Counted from the stretch's first letter, positions 34,005 to 43,706 are shown. The stretch is 64,000 nt of DNA from Mixophyes australis (GCA_036250195.1 JAVHZZ010000001.1:381965907-382029906); one strand, 5' to 3'. Numbers and translations are program-made. The notes: generated by a model from the sequence alone, not told the origin.

Positions 34005-34036
<32 letters not shown>
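33893..34036. repeat. (GATA)n/(GACA)n/(AT)n microsatellite
   Basis: GATA units, then GACA units, then AT with ACACATAGATGT interruptions. It forms the outer boundary of the left PLE copy. Confidence 0.95.
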
Positions 34037-34037
<1 letters not shown>

Positions 34038-34806
34038 CAAAAACGTAATAAACAATGGCACTCACAGCAGTATTGTATAAAGTTAGTATAGAGAAAGTCC
34101 ACATATACACCTCTTCCACATATGGAGGCAGCCTTCCTTATAGTAGGTGGGTAAGTCCAGAATCATATAGAAAGTCAAACAAGGATACGGCGCACAATGG
34201 TGTGTTACTAGGTATTTATCCCAGGTTCAGTGGGGAAATAATAATATAGTCAATGAATAAAAGTTCCACGCTTGCTGGACGGTCTTATAGGACCAAGGGT
34301 ATAAGTCCAGTTTGCACATATAAAAGACAGAATAATATAGGCATAGGATTAGTAGGAGCAGTGTGTTAGTGATAGCCCATCACCATAGTATTACACACCC
34401 AAAGGAAATTATATCGCTTATCTGTATGATTAATCCAAAGACTGGAACACAGCTTAACAACCACTTCTCTTTCAATATTATGTGGTCAGCATACTCAGCA
34501 ACTGCAAGTCTGGTCTCCAGTCAAAAACATCAGCATACTGTAAACATCATATCTCTCTTCCACTCAATGGGTAAGAAAAAAGGAGATAATACACTATATG
34601 GTGTAGTATTTCAAGGTAACAGTATTTAATCAGGATTTAACATATAAAATGTACACTCACAAAGAGTAATAATAATGCAAGCTTATCTGAAATTCAGGTA
34701 TCAGATATACCATGTCCTCAGGTACAGCAGGAACCTCCCACAGTCTTCCGCACAGGATTAACTGATGGTATGGTGACCCAAATACACAGGAACAGTTGGA
34801 AAAGAG

Positions 34807-34847
34807 CCTCTACGCGTTTCGTCCTCAAACAGGACTTCCTCAGGAGG
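34807..34847 (-). ncRNA. Hammerhead ribozyme motif, left PLE
   Basis: In reverse: CCTC (stem I), CTGAGGA (catalytic box), A-GTCCT-GTTTG-AGGAC (stem II, five perfect pairs), GAAAC (second box), GCGTA with a one-pair stem III ending at the expected cleavage site, then GAGG (stem I). All core positions fit the minimal type-I hammerhead known from PLEs. It lies 3' of the coding region in the repeated terminal part and would self-cleave PLE transcripts. Confidence 0.85.
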
Positions 34848-35597
34848 TAAATAAGTGTGGCCTAAAACCAGGGATGTATTTATAGTAATGCGCATCGCCA
34901 TTTTGCGCATGCGCATTGCGCTAGACTAACTGCGCATGCGCGACCCATCGGTCTTACTGCGCATGCGCGGCTACGATACTGTCGTGATTTTTTGATCACA
35001 GACAGTCTCCTATTTAGCTGTTCAAGGTGCAATGTGAGGGATATAGTGCAGGGATGAGAGGGGTAGAAGGTTTCACAGTATTTATGATAAAGTTAGGTTC
35101 AAAGCATGGCGGTGGCCATCTTGGTAAGGGGGATTCTAGTGGAATAACCTTTTTGTCGGCCATATTTGTACAGGTGATGGCGGTGGCCATCTTTGTAAAG
35201 GAAATGTAAATAAATGGCTCCAAAAAACCGCCATCTTAGTGCAGGTGCTAAAGTGCTAGTGCTGGATGTAATAGTGATAAATATCCAATGTAAGTGGACA
35301 CAATTTGAAATATAAGACATTTACAAATACACAGTAAATATATATAGAAAAATGCATAAATAAGATAAAATAAAATAAATTACATATAGTGTATGCAAGT
35401 GAGTACCCCAACATTATAAATATGTCCTAATCAATTACAATTTGTAACAGGGTAGTAGCTCAGGTATGCATTACAATCACAAAGTATACCATTACAAAAT
35501 GTTAGCTTAAAACAATACATAGCAAGGGAATAGTTCAGGTAGAGTAAACCATAAAACATATAAAAATACATAAAAATCATAAAAGATCATAAAAAAA

Positions 35598-37568
35598 TCA
35601 TAGAAAAGGTGCAATCTCATAGCCTTCATTAAAACCAGCAGGGGCCAAGGTACCTAATTGGAAAATCCAGAACATCTCACGTCTAGACAACTTCGTCTGG
35701 ATAGCTCCCCCTCTTGGACCTAATCGAACATTTTCAATTCCTTTAAACGTAAGGGAACTAGGGTCTGAGTTGTGTGTGCTGATGAAATGTTTAGATACTG
35801 AATGTGATTCTATTCGGTTTTTTATATTGCGGACATGCTCTTGTATCCGCAATTTCAATGGTCTCTTAGTTTTGCCCACATACTTCAATCCACATGAGCA
35901 CTCTAATAGGTAAATCACGGATGATGTTTGGCAATTCATAAATTGTTTAATGTCATATTTTATGCTGTTGTCATGATTATAGAATATTTTCTTATCTGGA
36001 TGTGCATATTTGCACATATTACAGTGATTGCATTTGTTAAATCCCTTGATTTCCAGGAATGTTTTTTTAGTGTTCAGGGTACCTTCTGGTATCATACTAG
36101 GAGCTAGAGCGTCTTTAAGGTTTCTGCTCTTGCGGAAAACAATATCAGGTTTAGTGGGTAGGATATTAGTTAGAATGGGATCCATTCTCAATACTTCCCA
36201 GTGTTTGGTTAATGTTGACCTAATCCTATGTTCACCTACGCTATAATTGGTGATGAACGGAACATATCCAGTTTTTGGTTCCTTATTCTTATACTGCATT
36301 AATTCATTCCTGTTTGTCTCCTCTGTTTTTTTCAGAGCATCTAGTAGTAGATGTTCAGGATATCCTCTATCTTGGAAGTGTTGTGCATATATGGAAAGTT
36401 GGGTTTTGCATTGGGACTCATTGCTACAGTTTCGCTTAATTCTAGAGAATTGTGAAAAGGGGATATTTGTTTTCCATCTATTAACATGGCTGCTCTTGAA
36501 GTGTAGATAGCTATTAGTATCAACAGTCTTGATGAAATTTTGGGTTTCAACTTCATTGTCTGAGCCCGTCAAGACTAGATCTAAAAACTCAATATTATGT
36601 TTATTGCGATTTGCAGTGAATCTAAGATTGTGGTCATTATTATCAATGTATGTTAAAAATGAATTAATGGAATCATCGTCTCCCTCCCAGACCATTAGAA
36701 TGTCATCTATATATCTCTTATAAAATTTAATATGCTTCGAGAAAGGGTTAGGATTATAGATATATATTTTCTCCCAACTTCCCATGAACAGATTTGCGAA
36801 GCTTGGCGCAAAAATTGTCCCCATCGCGGTTCCGCAAGTCTGGAGGTAAAAGCTGTCTAAAAATTTAAAATAATTATGAGTAAGAATAAAATTAATTAAC
36901 TCACATATAAAATCTTTATGGTCTTGGGATAGATCGGGGTCAGAATTTAAAAACTCCCTGCATGCGTTGATGCCTCTACTATGCTCAATTGCTGTGTAGA
37001 GAGACTGCACATCTATGGTGAGCCATGTATATTCTGGACACCATTTGAAATTTTCAAATAGGTTAAGTACGCTGGTCGTGTCTTTCAAATAGGACTCTAA
37101 TTTAGTTACATATTTACTCAAAAAAACGTTCACGTACTCTGAGGAATGAGAAGTTAAAGAATCTATACCAGCGATTATAGGTCTCCCTGGAGGTTTATCA
37201 AGTGATTTATGTATCTTTGGGAGATAGTAAAATATAGGAATGATAGGGTTCAGAACTAGGAGATATTGGTACTCCTCTTTAGCTAAAACATATTTTCGTA
37301 GACCCTTTAAGATGGTGTCCCTCAGAGTGGATATAAAGTCAGCCGTTGGATCCTTTTGTAATTTTGTGTATGATGTTTCATCATTTAGAAGTCTCTCGAC
37401 TTCCTCAATATATGCTTGTCTATCCAGCAACACAATGCCCCCCCCTTTGTCCGCTTGTTTAATAATTAGGTCTTTGTTATTAATTAGAGTTTCTATGGCT
37501 GTTAATTCTTGTTTGGATAGATTAGGGTACCTTGGATTCTTATAATCCATGTGGCATAAATCCTTCAC
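35598..37568 (-). CDS. PLE reverse transcriptase with GIY-YIG endonuclease, left
   Basis: The frame has 656 codons. The N-terminal part has IIKQADKGGGIVLLD. The RT domain holds LTIDVQSLYTAI, TAMGTIFAPSFANLFMGSWE and the YIDD catalytic box at about 284-287. A CNHCNMCKY cysteine motif (about 512-521) precedes the GIY-YIG nuclease (about 549-582: SVIYLLECSCGLKYVGKTKR, then LRIQEH). PLEs prime reverse transcription at nicked DNA made by this nuclease. The catalytic frame is open, but the true N terminus lies in a separate frame upstream because of a 32-bp deletion, so the MKD start is probably not native. Confidence 0.92.
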   Translation of the reverse strand: MKDLCHMDYKNPRYPNLSKQELTAIETLINNKDLIIKQADKGGGIVLLDRQAYIEEVERLLNDETSYTKLQKDPTADFISTLRDTILKGLRKYVLAKEEYQYLLVLNPIIPIFYYLPKIHKSLDKPPGRPIIAGIDSLTSHSSEYVNVFLSKYVTKLESYLKDTTSVLNLFENFKWCPEYTWLTIDVQSLYTAIEHSRGINACREFLNSDPDLSQDHKDFICELINFILTHNYFKFLDSFYLQTCGTAMGTIFAPSFANLFMGSWEKIYIYNPNPFSKHIKFYKRYIDDILMVWEGDDDSINSFLTYIDNNDHNLRFTANRNKHNIEFLDLVLTGSDNEVETQNFIKTVDTNSYLHFKSSHVNRWKTNIPFSQFSRIKRNCSNESQCKTQLSIYAQHFQDRGYPEHLLLDALKKTEETNRNELMQYKNKEPKTGYVPFITNYSVGEHRIRSTLTKHWEVLRMDPILTNILPTKPDIVFRKSRNLKDALAPSMIPEGTLNTKKTFLEIKGFNKCNHCNMCKYAHPDKKIFYNHDNSIKYDIKQFMNCQTSSVIYLLECSCGLKYVGKTKRPLKLRIQEHVRNIKNRIESHSVSKHFISTHNSDPSSLTFKGIENVRLGPRGGAIQTKLSRREMFWIFQLGTLAPAGFNEGYEIAPFL

Positions 37569-37905
37569 TTCTAGATTCTAATGGATAAAATTTTGAAGTA
37601 GGCTTCAAGCCTGATTTAGAAGCATTCTCATAGTTGGAAATTATTGCCGTCTCTTTCCTAGCAAAGTGTCTATTTAATGTTAATTTTCTTGTAAATGTAT
37701 TAATGTCTATAAACATTTGGAACTTGTTAGGTTTTGTAGTGGGGGCAAATGAAAGGCCTTTACTAAGTACTGAGAATTCTGATGTGCTCAATTGGTGTTT
37801 GGACAGATTAAAAATCCCATTAGTTTTTAACGTTCCATTGTCGATGTGGTGTATTTTCTCCTTATCTTTCTGAATACCCCCTCGTTTTCCCCTTCTTCCA
37901 AAGAT
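37540..37905 (-). pseudogene. PLE N-terminal region, left, frameshifted
   Basis: It encodes RGGIQKDKEKIHHIDNG, then LSTSEFSVLSKGLSFAPT and RKLTLNRHFARKE, the usual PLE segment ahead of the RT. Compared with the right copy, 32 bp are missing after AGAAGT, between two AGT triplets. The frame therefore shifts and ends at 37540 instead of joining the 656-codon frame. Upstream of 37905 the frame reads into the antisense of the right copy and is not genuine. Confidence 0.8.
37739..37905. other. Spacer at the head-to-head PLE joint
   Basis: This 167-bp single-copy DNA lies between the two inverted arms. It codes on the minus strand for the left copy's N-terminal residues. Both arms begin with TACAAAACCTAACAAGTTCC, so the right copy starts part-way into the gene. 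Confidence 0.85.
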
Positions 37906-37927
37906 TACAAAACCTAACAAGTTCCAA

Positions 37928-38206
37928 ATGTTTATAGACATTAATAAATTTACAAGAAAATTAACATTAAAAAGACACTTTGCTAGGAAAGAGACGGCAA
38001 TAATTTCCAACTATGAGAATGCTTCTAAATCAGGCTTGAAGCCTACTTCAAAATTTTATCCATTAGAATCTAGAAGTAGTCACATAGACCTTTTCCAGGA
38101 ATTGGTAGTGAAGGATTTATGCCACATGGATTATAAGAATCCAAGGTACCCTAATCTATCCAAACAAGAATTAACAGCCATAGAAACTCTAATAACAAAG
38201 ACCTAA
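37928..38206 (+). pseudogene. PLE N-terminal region, right, frameshifted
   Basis: It encodes FIDINKFTRKLTLKRHF, then LESRSSHIDLFQELVVKDLC and YPNLSKQELTAIETLI. It keeps the 32 bp missing on the left but has lost 4 bp after ACTCTAAT (38193), which shifts the frame and ends it at 38206. The next open frame starts at 38239. Confidence 0.8.
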
Positions 38207-38238
38207 TTATTAAACAAGCGGACAAAGGGGGGGGCATT

Positions 38239-40074
38239 GTGTTGCTGGATAGACAAGCATATATTGAGGAAGCCGAGAGACTTCTAAATGATGAAACATC
38301 ATACACAAAATTACAAAAGGATCCAACGGCTGACTTTATATCCACTCTGAGGGACACCATCTTAAAGGGTCTACGAAAATATGTTTTAACTAAAGAGGAG
38401 TACCAATATCTCCTAGTTCTGAACCCTATCATTCCTATATTTTACTATCTCCCAAAGATACATAAATCACTTGATAAACCTCCAGGGAGACCTATAATCG
38501 CTGGTATAGATTCTTTAACTTCTCATTCCTCAGAGTACGTGAACGTTTTTTTGAGTAAATATGTAACTAAATTAGAGTCCTATTTGAAAGACACGACCAG
38601 CGTACTTAACCTATTTGAAAATTTCAAATGGTGTCCAGAATATACATGGCTCACCATAGATGTGCAATCTCTCTACACAGCAATTGAGCATAGTAGAGGC
38701 ATCAACGCATGCAGGGAGTTTTTAAATTCTGACCCCGATCTATCCCAAGACCATAAAGATTTTATATGTGAGTTAATTAATTTTATTCTTACTCATAATT
38801 ATTTTAAATTTTTAGACAGCTTTTACCTCCAGACTTGCGGAACCGCGATGGGGACAATTTTTGCGCCAAGCTTCGCAAATCTGTTCATGGGAAGTTGGGA
38901 GAAAATATATATCTATAATCCTAACCCTTTCTCGAAGCATATTAAATTTTATAAGAGATATATAGATGACATTCTAATGGTCTGGGAGGGAGACGATGAT
39001 TCCATTAATTCATTTTTAACATACATTGATAATAATGACCACAATCTTAGATTCACTGCAAATCGCAATAAACATAATATTGAGTTTTTAGATCTAGTCT
39101 TGACGGGCTCAGACAATGAAGTTGAAACCCAAAATTTCATCAAGACTGTTGATACTAATAGCTATCTACACTGTAAGAGCAGCCATGTTAATAGATGGAA
39201 AACAAATATCCCCTTTTCACAATTCTCTAGAATTAAGCGAAACTGTAGCAATGAGTCCCAATGCAAAACCCAACTTTCCATATATGCACAACGCTTCCAA
39301 GATAGAGGATATCCTGAACATCTACTACTAGATGCTCTGAAAAAAACAGAGGAGACAAACAGGAATGAATTAATGCAGTATAAGAATAAGGAACCAAAAA
39401 CTGGATATGTTCCGTTCATCACCAATTATAGCGTAGGTGAACGTAGGATTAGGTCAACATTAACCAAACACTGGGAAGTATTGAGAATGGATCCCATTCT
39501 AGCTAATATCCTACCCACTAAACCTGATATTGTTTTCCGCAAGAGCAGAAACCTTAAAGACGCTCTAGCTCCTAGTATGATACCAGAAGGTACCCTGAAC
39601 ACTAAAAAAACATTCCTGGAAATCAAGGGATTTAACAAATGCAATCACTGTAATATGTGCAAATATGCACATCCAGATAAGAAAATATTCTATAATCATG
39701 ACAACAGCATAAAATATGACATTAAACAATTTATGAATTGCCAAACATCATCCGTGATTTACCTATTAGAGTGCTCATGTGGATTGAAGTATGTGGGCAA
39801 AACTAAGAGACCATTGAAATTGCGGATACAAGAGCATGTCCGCAATATAAAAAACCGAATAGAATCACATTCAGTATCTAAACATTTCATCAGCACACAC
39901 AACTCAGACCCTAGTTCCCTTACGTTTAAAGGAATTGAAAATGTTCGATTAGGTCCAAGAGGGGGAGATATCCAGACGAAGTTGTCTAGACGTGAGATGT
40001 TCTGGATTTTCCAATTAGGTACCTTGGCCCCTGCTGGTTTTAATGAAGGCTATGAGATTGCACCTTTTCTATGA
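38239..40074 (+). CDS. PLE reverse transcriptase with GIY-YIG endonuclease, right
   Basis: The frame has 611 codons and is the same protein as the left copy from VLLDRQAYIEE onward. The YIDD box is at about 240-243, the cysteine motif CNHCNMCKY at about 467-476 and the GIY-YIG domain at about 504-537. It ends GFNEGYEIAPFL like the left copy. Changes include AKEEYQ to TKEEYQ, SYLHF to SYLHC and GGAIQT to GGDIQT. The first methionine is internal: the ADKGGG block lies just upstream in frame, cut off by a 4-bp deletion. Catalytic boxes are intact. Confidence 0.92.
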   Translation: MLLDRQAYIEEAERLLNDETSYTKLQKDPTADFISTLRDTILKGLRKYVLTKEEYQYLLVLNPIIPIFYYLPKIHKSLDKPPGRPIIAGIDSLTSHSSEYVNVFLSKYVTKLESYLKDTTSVLNLFENFKWCPEYTWLTIDVQSLYTAIEHSRGINACREFLNSDPDLSQDHKDFICELINFILTHNYFKFLDSFYLQTCGTAMGTIFAPSFANLFMGSWEKIYIYNPNPFSKHIKFYKRYIDDILMVWEGDDDSINSFLTYIDNNDHNLRFTANRNKHNIEFLDLVLTGSDNEVETQNFIKTVDTNSYLHCKSSHVNRWKTNIPFSQFSRIKRNCSNESQCKTQLSIYAQRFQDRGYPEHLLLDALKKTEETNRNELMQYKNKEPKTGYVPFITNYSVGERRIRSTLTKHWEVLRMDPILANILPTKPDIVFRKSRNLKDALAPSMIPEGTLNTKKTFLEIKGFNKCNHCNMCKYAHPDKKIFYNHDNSIKYDIKQFMNCQTSSVIYLLECSCGLKYVGKTKRPLKLRIQEHVRNIKNRIESHSVSKHFISTHNSDPSSLTFKGIENVRLGPRGGDIQTKLSRREMFWIFQLGTLAPAGFNEGYEIAPFL

Positions 40075-40823
40075 TTTTTTTATGATCTTTTATGATTTTT
40101 ATGTATTTTTATATGTTTTATGGTTTACTCTAGCTGAACTATTCCCTTGCTATGTATTGTTTTAAGCTAACATTTTGTAATGGTATACTTTGTGATTGTA
40201 ATGCATAGCTGAGCTACTACCCTGTTACAAATTGTAATTGATTAGGACATATTTATAATGTTGGGGTACTCACTTGCATACACTATATGTAATTTATTTT
40301 ATTTTATCTTATTTATGCATTTTTCTATATATATTTACTGTGTATTTGTAAATGTCTTATATTTCAAATTGTGTCCACTTACATTGGATATTTATCACTA
40401 TTACATCCAGCACTAGCACTTTAGCACCTGCACTAAGATGGCCGTTTTTTGGAGCCATTTATTTACATTTCCTTTACAAAGATGGCCACCGCCATCACCT
40501 GTACAAATATGGCCAACAAAAAGGTTATTCCACTAGAATCCCCCTTACCAAGATGGCCACCGCCATGCTTTGAACCTAACTTTATCATAAATACTGTGAG
40601 ACCTTCTATCCCTCTCATCCCTGCACTATATCCCTCACATTGCACCTTGAACAGCTAAATAGGAGACTGTCTGTGATCAGAAAATCACGACAGCATCGTA
40701 GCCGCGCATGCGCAGTAAGACCGATGGGTCGCGCATGCGCAGTTAGTCTAGCGCAATGCGCATGTGCAAAATGGCGATGCGCATTACTATAAATACATCC
40801 CTGGTTTTAGGCCACACTTATCA

Positions 40824-40864
40824 CCTCCTGAGGAAGTCCTGTTTGAGGATGAAACGCGTAGAGG
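40824..40864 (+). ncRNA. Hammerhead ribozyme motif, right PLE
   Basis: CCTC, CTGAGGA, A-GTCCT-GTTTG-AGGAT, GAAAC, GCGTA, GAGG. Stem I has four pairs and stem II five, with one G-T wobble where the left copy has G-C. Both catalytic boxes are unchanged. Predicted cleavage is after A40860. It sits about 750 bp 3' of the stop codon. Confidence 0.85.
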
Positions 40865-41498
40865 CTCTTTTCCAACTGTTCCTGTGTATTTGGGTCACCA
40901 TACCATCAGTTAATCCTGTGCGGAAGACTGTGGGTGGTTCCTGCTGTACCTGAGGACATGGTATATCTGATACCTGAATTTCAGATAAGCTTGCATTATT
41001 ATTACTCTTTGTGAGTGTGCATTTTATATGTTAAATCCTGATTAAATACTGTTACCTTGGAATACTACACCATATAGTGTATTATCTCCTTTTTTCTTAC
41101 CCATTGAGTGGAAGAGAGATATGATGTTTACAGTATGCTGATGTTTTTGACTGGAGACCAGACTTGCAGTTGCTGAGTATGCTGACCACATAATATTGAA
41201 AGAGAAGTGGTTGTTAAGCTGTGTTCCAGTCTTTGGATTAATCATACAGATAAGCGATACAATTTCCTTTGGGTGTGTAATACTATGGTGATGGGCTATC
41301 ACTAACACACTGCTCCTACTAATCCTATGCCTATATTATTCTGTCTTTTATATGTGCAAACTGGACTTATACCCTTGGTCCTATAAGACCGTCCAGCAAG
41401 CGTGGAACTTTGATCCATTGACTATATTATTATTTCCCCACTGAACCTGGGATAAATTCCTAGTAACACACCATTGTGCGCCGTATCCTTGTTTGACT

Positions 41499-41500
<2 letters not shown>

Positions 41501-41541
<41 letters not shown>
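41501..41541. repeat. (AT)n microsatellite
   Basis: Pure AT between the right PLE's 3' end and the left end of the second inverted pair. Confidence 0.95.
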
Positions 41542-41543
<2 letters not shown>

Positions 41544-42507
41544 CAAAATAAAAGATATATCTGCTGCTAATCACCACAGCGTGACAATTTTGAATTAAAA
41601 TAATATAGTATCAGTCCCACATATAAAATCCATAAAAATCACTTTACTCTCGTAAGAGTGGCAGCCTCAGTAGCCTGAAACCAGATGGTTGGTCCGGACG
41701 GATGCAATGCTGTAATACAAAGACAGGCAGGGCGCCTCTAAGTGGAATATCAAATATACAAGGTGGAAATGCGTAATAATATGCGTACCGTAAGGTAAGC
41801 AGCAATGGGTTTCCAGGAAAAAATGGAGCAGTCTCTGCTGTTCTTATAGTCCTCCAAATCTCCACCAATCAGTCATACAATATAAAAGGAGCAAACATAG
41901 TGTAACACTGAAATGTAATTGGTAAGGGCCGTTCACCAAATACCCCACAATCCTATGGAGTGTCTGAGATTATTGTCTCAGATTAACATATACAGGACAC
42001 CAAAATGAGTGCAACAAATATGTAATAAAATCTGCGTACCAAAAATCATGTAGATCTCAGGTCTAGGAACTTAAGACATATGCAACATCAATGACTCCAC
42101 AGTCCCAGCCTTATACACGTGGCGAAAATGCATAAGGTTGAAAAAAGAATCAGGCAGCGAGATGGGTATGTGACATCAGGGTTCTTTAAGCGCAGACCTG
42201 GAGGCAGATTGCTGCTGGATGGGAGGGGTTTAATGTGCTGGAAGAGATAAGTGGCGCACTGCTCTAGCTCGGCCTGTAATTGTGGGGCGAGCTTAGAGAA
42301 TTGACCCCGGTGCACTTTGATAGCTGTTTTCAATTCATCAATCAGCTCATTCACCTCTTTGTGCGCTGAATAAAGTTCCTCTTCTGTCATGGAAAATATT
42401 TCCTTTCTACTGATTTCATCTGTCTGACCATTCATGTAATGTTGGATGCTAAAGTCTTCCCAATCTGGTCAGTCCTAACATGATCAAATGCTATGCTATT
42501 TTATCTG
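41542..42507 (-). mobile_element. Non-autonomous PLE-like unit, left half of palindrome
   Basis: It reads leftward from the centre: TAGCATAGCATTTGATCATG-type leader, a 115-codon frame, a non-coding tail, a GGCGCCCTGCCTG-like end region and about 165 bp more before (AT)n. Bases 41707-42507 mirror 42520-43320. No reverse transcriptase is present. The PLE link is inferred from the shared leader, outward orientation and AT boundaries. Confidence 0.6.
42088..42435 (-). CDS. Unrecognised 115-residue protein, left copy
   Basis: It starts MNGQTDEISRKEIFSMTEEE and continues with a helical, charged stretch (residues about 15-70: LYSAHKEVNELIDELKTAI, then FSKLAPQLQAELEQC), a Pro/Ser linker (PLPSSSNLPPG), and a hydrophobic C-terminal segment (LILFSTLCIFATC) that could anchor in a membrane or be out-of-frame tail. 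I do not recognise a family. The right copy differs at only about two residues, S/T at 22 and I/M near 107. The leader upstream is shared with modules at 23.7 and 24.1 kb. It may be an N-terminal or accessory PLE protein, or chance coding in a conserved leader. Confidence 0.5.
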   Translation of the reverse strand: MNGQTDEISRKEIFSMTEEELYSAHKEVNELIDELKTAIKVHRGQFSKLAPQLQAELEQCATYLFQHIKPLPSSSNLPPGLRLKNPDVTYPSRCLILFSTLCIFATCIRLGLWSH

Positions 42508-42545
42508 GGCTAAAAATAGCAGATAAAATAGCATAGCATTTGATC
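42482..42545. repeat. Palindrome centre with 12-bp loop
   Basis: GATCAAATGCTATGCTATTT..ATCTG at 42482-42507 and its exact complement at 42520-42545 flank a 12-bp loop, GGCTAAAAATAG. This is the head-to-head joint of the two 801-bp arms. Confidence 0.95.
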
Positions 42546-43316
42546 ATGTTAGGACTGACCAGATTGGGAAGACTTTAGCATCCAACATTACATGAATGGT
42601 CAGACAGATGAAATCAGTAGAAAGGAAATATTTTCCATGACAGAAGAGGAACTTTATACAGCACACAAAGAGGTGAATGAGCTGATTGATGAATTGAAAA
42701 CAGCTATCAAAGTGCACCGGGGTCAATTCTCTAAGCTCGCCCCACAATTACAGGCCGAGCTAGAGCAGTGCGCCACTTATCTCTTCCAGCACATTAAACC
42801 CCTCCCATCCAGCAGCAATCTGCCTCCAGGTCTGCGCTTAAAGAACCCTGATGTCACATACCCATCTCGCTGCCTGATTCTTTTTTCAACCTTATGCATT
42901 TTCGCCACGTGTATGAGGCTGGGACTGTGGAGTCATTGATGTTGCATATGTCTTAAGTTCCTAGACCTGAGATCTACATGATTTTTGGTACGCAGATTTT
43001 ATTACATATTTGTTGCACTCATTTGGGTGTCCTGTATATGTTAATCTGAGACAATAATCTCAGACACTCCATAGGATTGTGGGGTATTTGGTGAACGGCC
43101 CTTACCAATTACATTTCAGTGTTACACTATGTTTGCTCCTTTTATATTGTATGACTGATTGGTGGAGATTTGGAGGACTATAAGAACAGCAGAGACTGCT
43201 CCATTTTTTCCTGGAAACCCATTGCTGCTTACCTTACGGTACGCATATTATTACGCATTTCCACCATGTATATTTGATATTTCACTTAGAGGCGCCCTGC
43301 CTGTCTTTGTATTACA

Positions 43317-43320
<4 letters not shown>
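42520..43320 (+). mobile_element. Non-autonomous PLE-like unit, right half of palindrome
   Basis: Mirror image of 41707-42507, 801 bp, with very few differences. It ends TTGTATTACAGC at (AT)n. Order: leader, 115-codon frame, tail with CTTACGGTACGCATATTATT, then GAGGCGCCCTGCCTG. Confidence 0.65.
42592..42939 (+). CDS. Unrecognised 115-residue protein, right copy
   Basis: Same protein as the left half of the palindrome, with MTEEELYTAHKEVNE here and CMRLGLWSH near the end. The start ATG follows the conserved leader by about 10 bp. An antisense frame of similar length overlaps but has no support. Confidence 0.5.
   Translation: MNGQTDEISRKEIFSMTEEELYTAHKEVNELIDELKTAIKVHRGQFSKLAPQLQAELEQCATYLFQHIKPLPSSSNLPPGLRLKNPDVTYPSRCLILFSTLCIFATCMRLGLWSH

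Positions 43321-43359
<39 letters not shown>
43317..43359. repeat. (AT)n microsatellite
   Basis: AT run at the outer end of the right palindrome arm. Confidence 0.95.
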
Positions 43360-43362
<3 letters not shown>

Positions 43363-43559
43363 GTATATATACACATATGTATATACAAGTTAACCCATGC
43401 ATGATACTCATGCATTCTAGTCAAATCAAGCTACTTAAGGTGTTAAAAAGGTTCTTGTCATGCATTTGGGCCATAGCCCATGCCTCAACCACCAACCACT
43501 CCCCACTGTCACCCCCGGCAACCACCAACCACTCCCAACTGTCACTTCTCCTTCAAGAA

Positions 43560-43658
43560 ATATATATATATATTTTTTAAATCTTTATAAACACTTTTAA
43601 CAATTAACAAATTAAATTAACAAATTAAAAACATCTTAGTATACCAAATTTCAGACAT

Positions 43659-43703
<45 letters not shown>
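43560..43703. repeat. (AT)n microsatellites with AT-rich spacer
   Basis: Two AT runs (43560-43577, 43663-43703). The second adjoins a possible further PLE 3' end at 43704. Confidence 0.85.

Positions 43704-43706
<3 letters not shown>

Larger units (their letters stand above)
34037..37905 (-). mobile_element. Penelope-like retroelement, left copy
   Basis: It reads leftward from the centre of a large inverted repeat. It includes the N-terminal part (37905-37540), the RT-GIY-YIG frame (37568-35598), an untranslated 3' region with CGCATGCGCA-rich text and a hammerhead motif (34847-34807), and a 3' end at the microsatellite. From 34165 to 37738 it is mirrored, almost base for base, by 37906-41506. 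It extends about 130 bp further at the 3' end and 167 bp further at the 5' end than the right copy. Confidence 0.9.
37906..41506 (+). mobile_element. Penelope-like retroelement, right copy
   Basis: It reads rightward and mirrors the left copy. It is 5'-truncated at the joint and 3'-truncated at (AT)n, TTTGACTTTCTATAT being the last shared text. By eye the proteins differ at roughly seven to ten of about 610 residues, so both derive from the same recent source or one from the other. It contains the RT-nuclease frame and a hammerhead motif at 40824-40864. Confidence 0.9.

Noticed and set aside
33772..34119. 115- and 79-codon minus-strand frames
   Set aside because: Same artefact: microsatellite translation.
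37634..37873. 79-codon plus-strand frame at the PLE joint
   Set aside because: Antisense of the left copy's N-terminal coding region; it resembles the minus frame only because of the inverted repeat.
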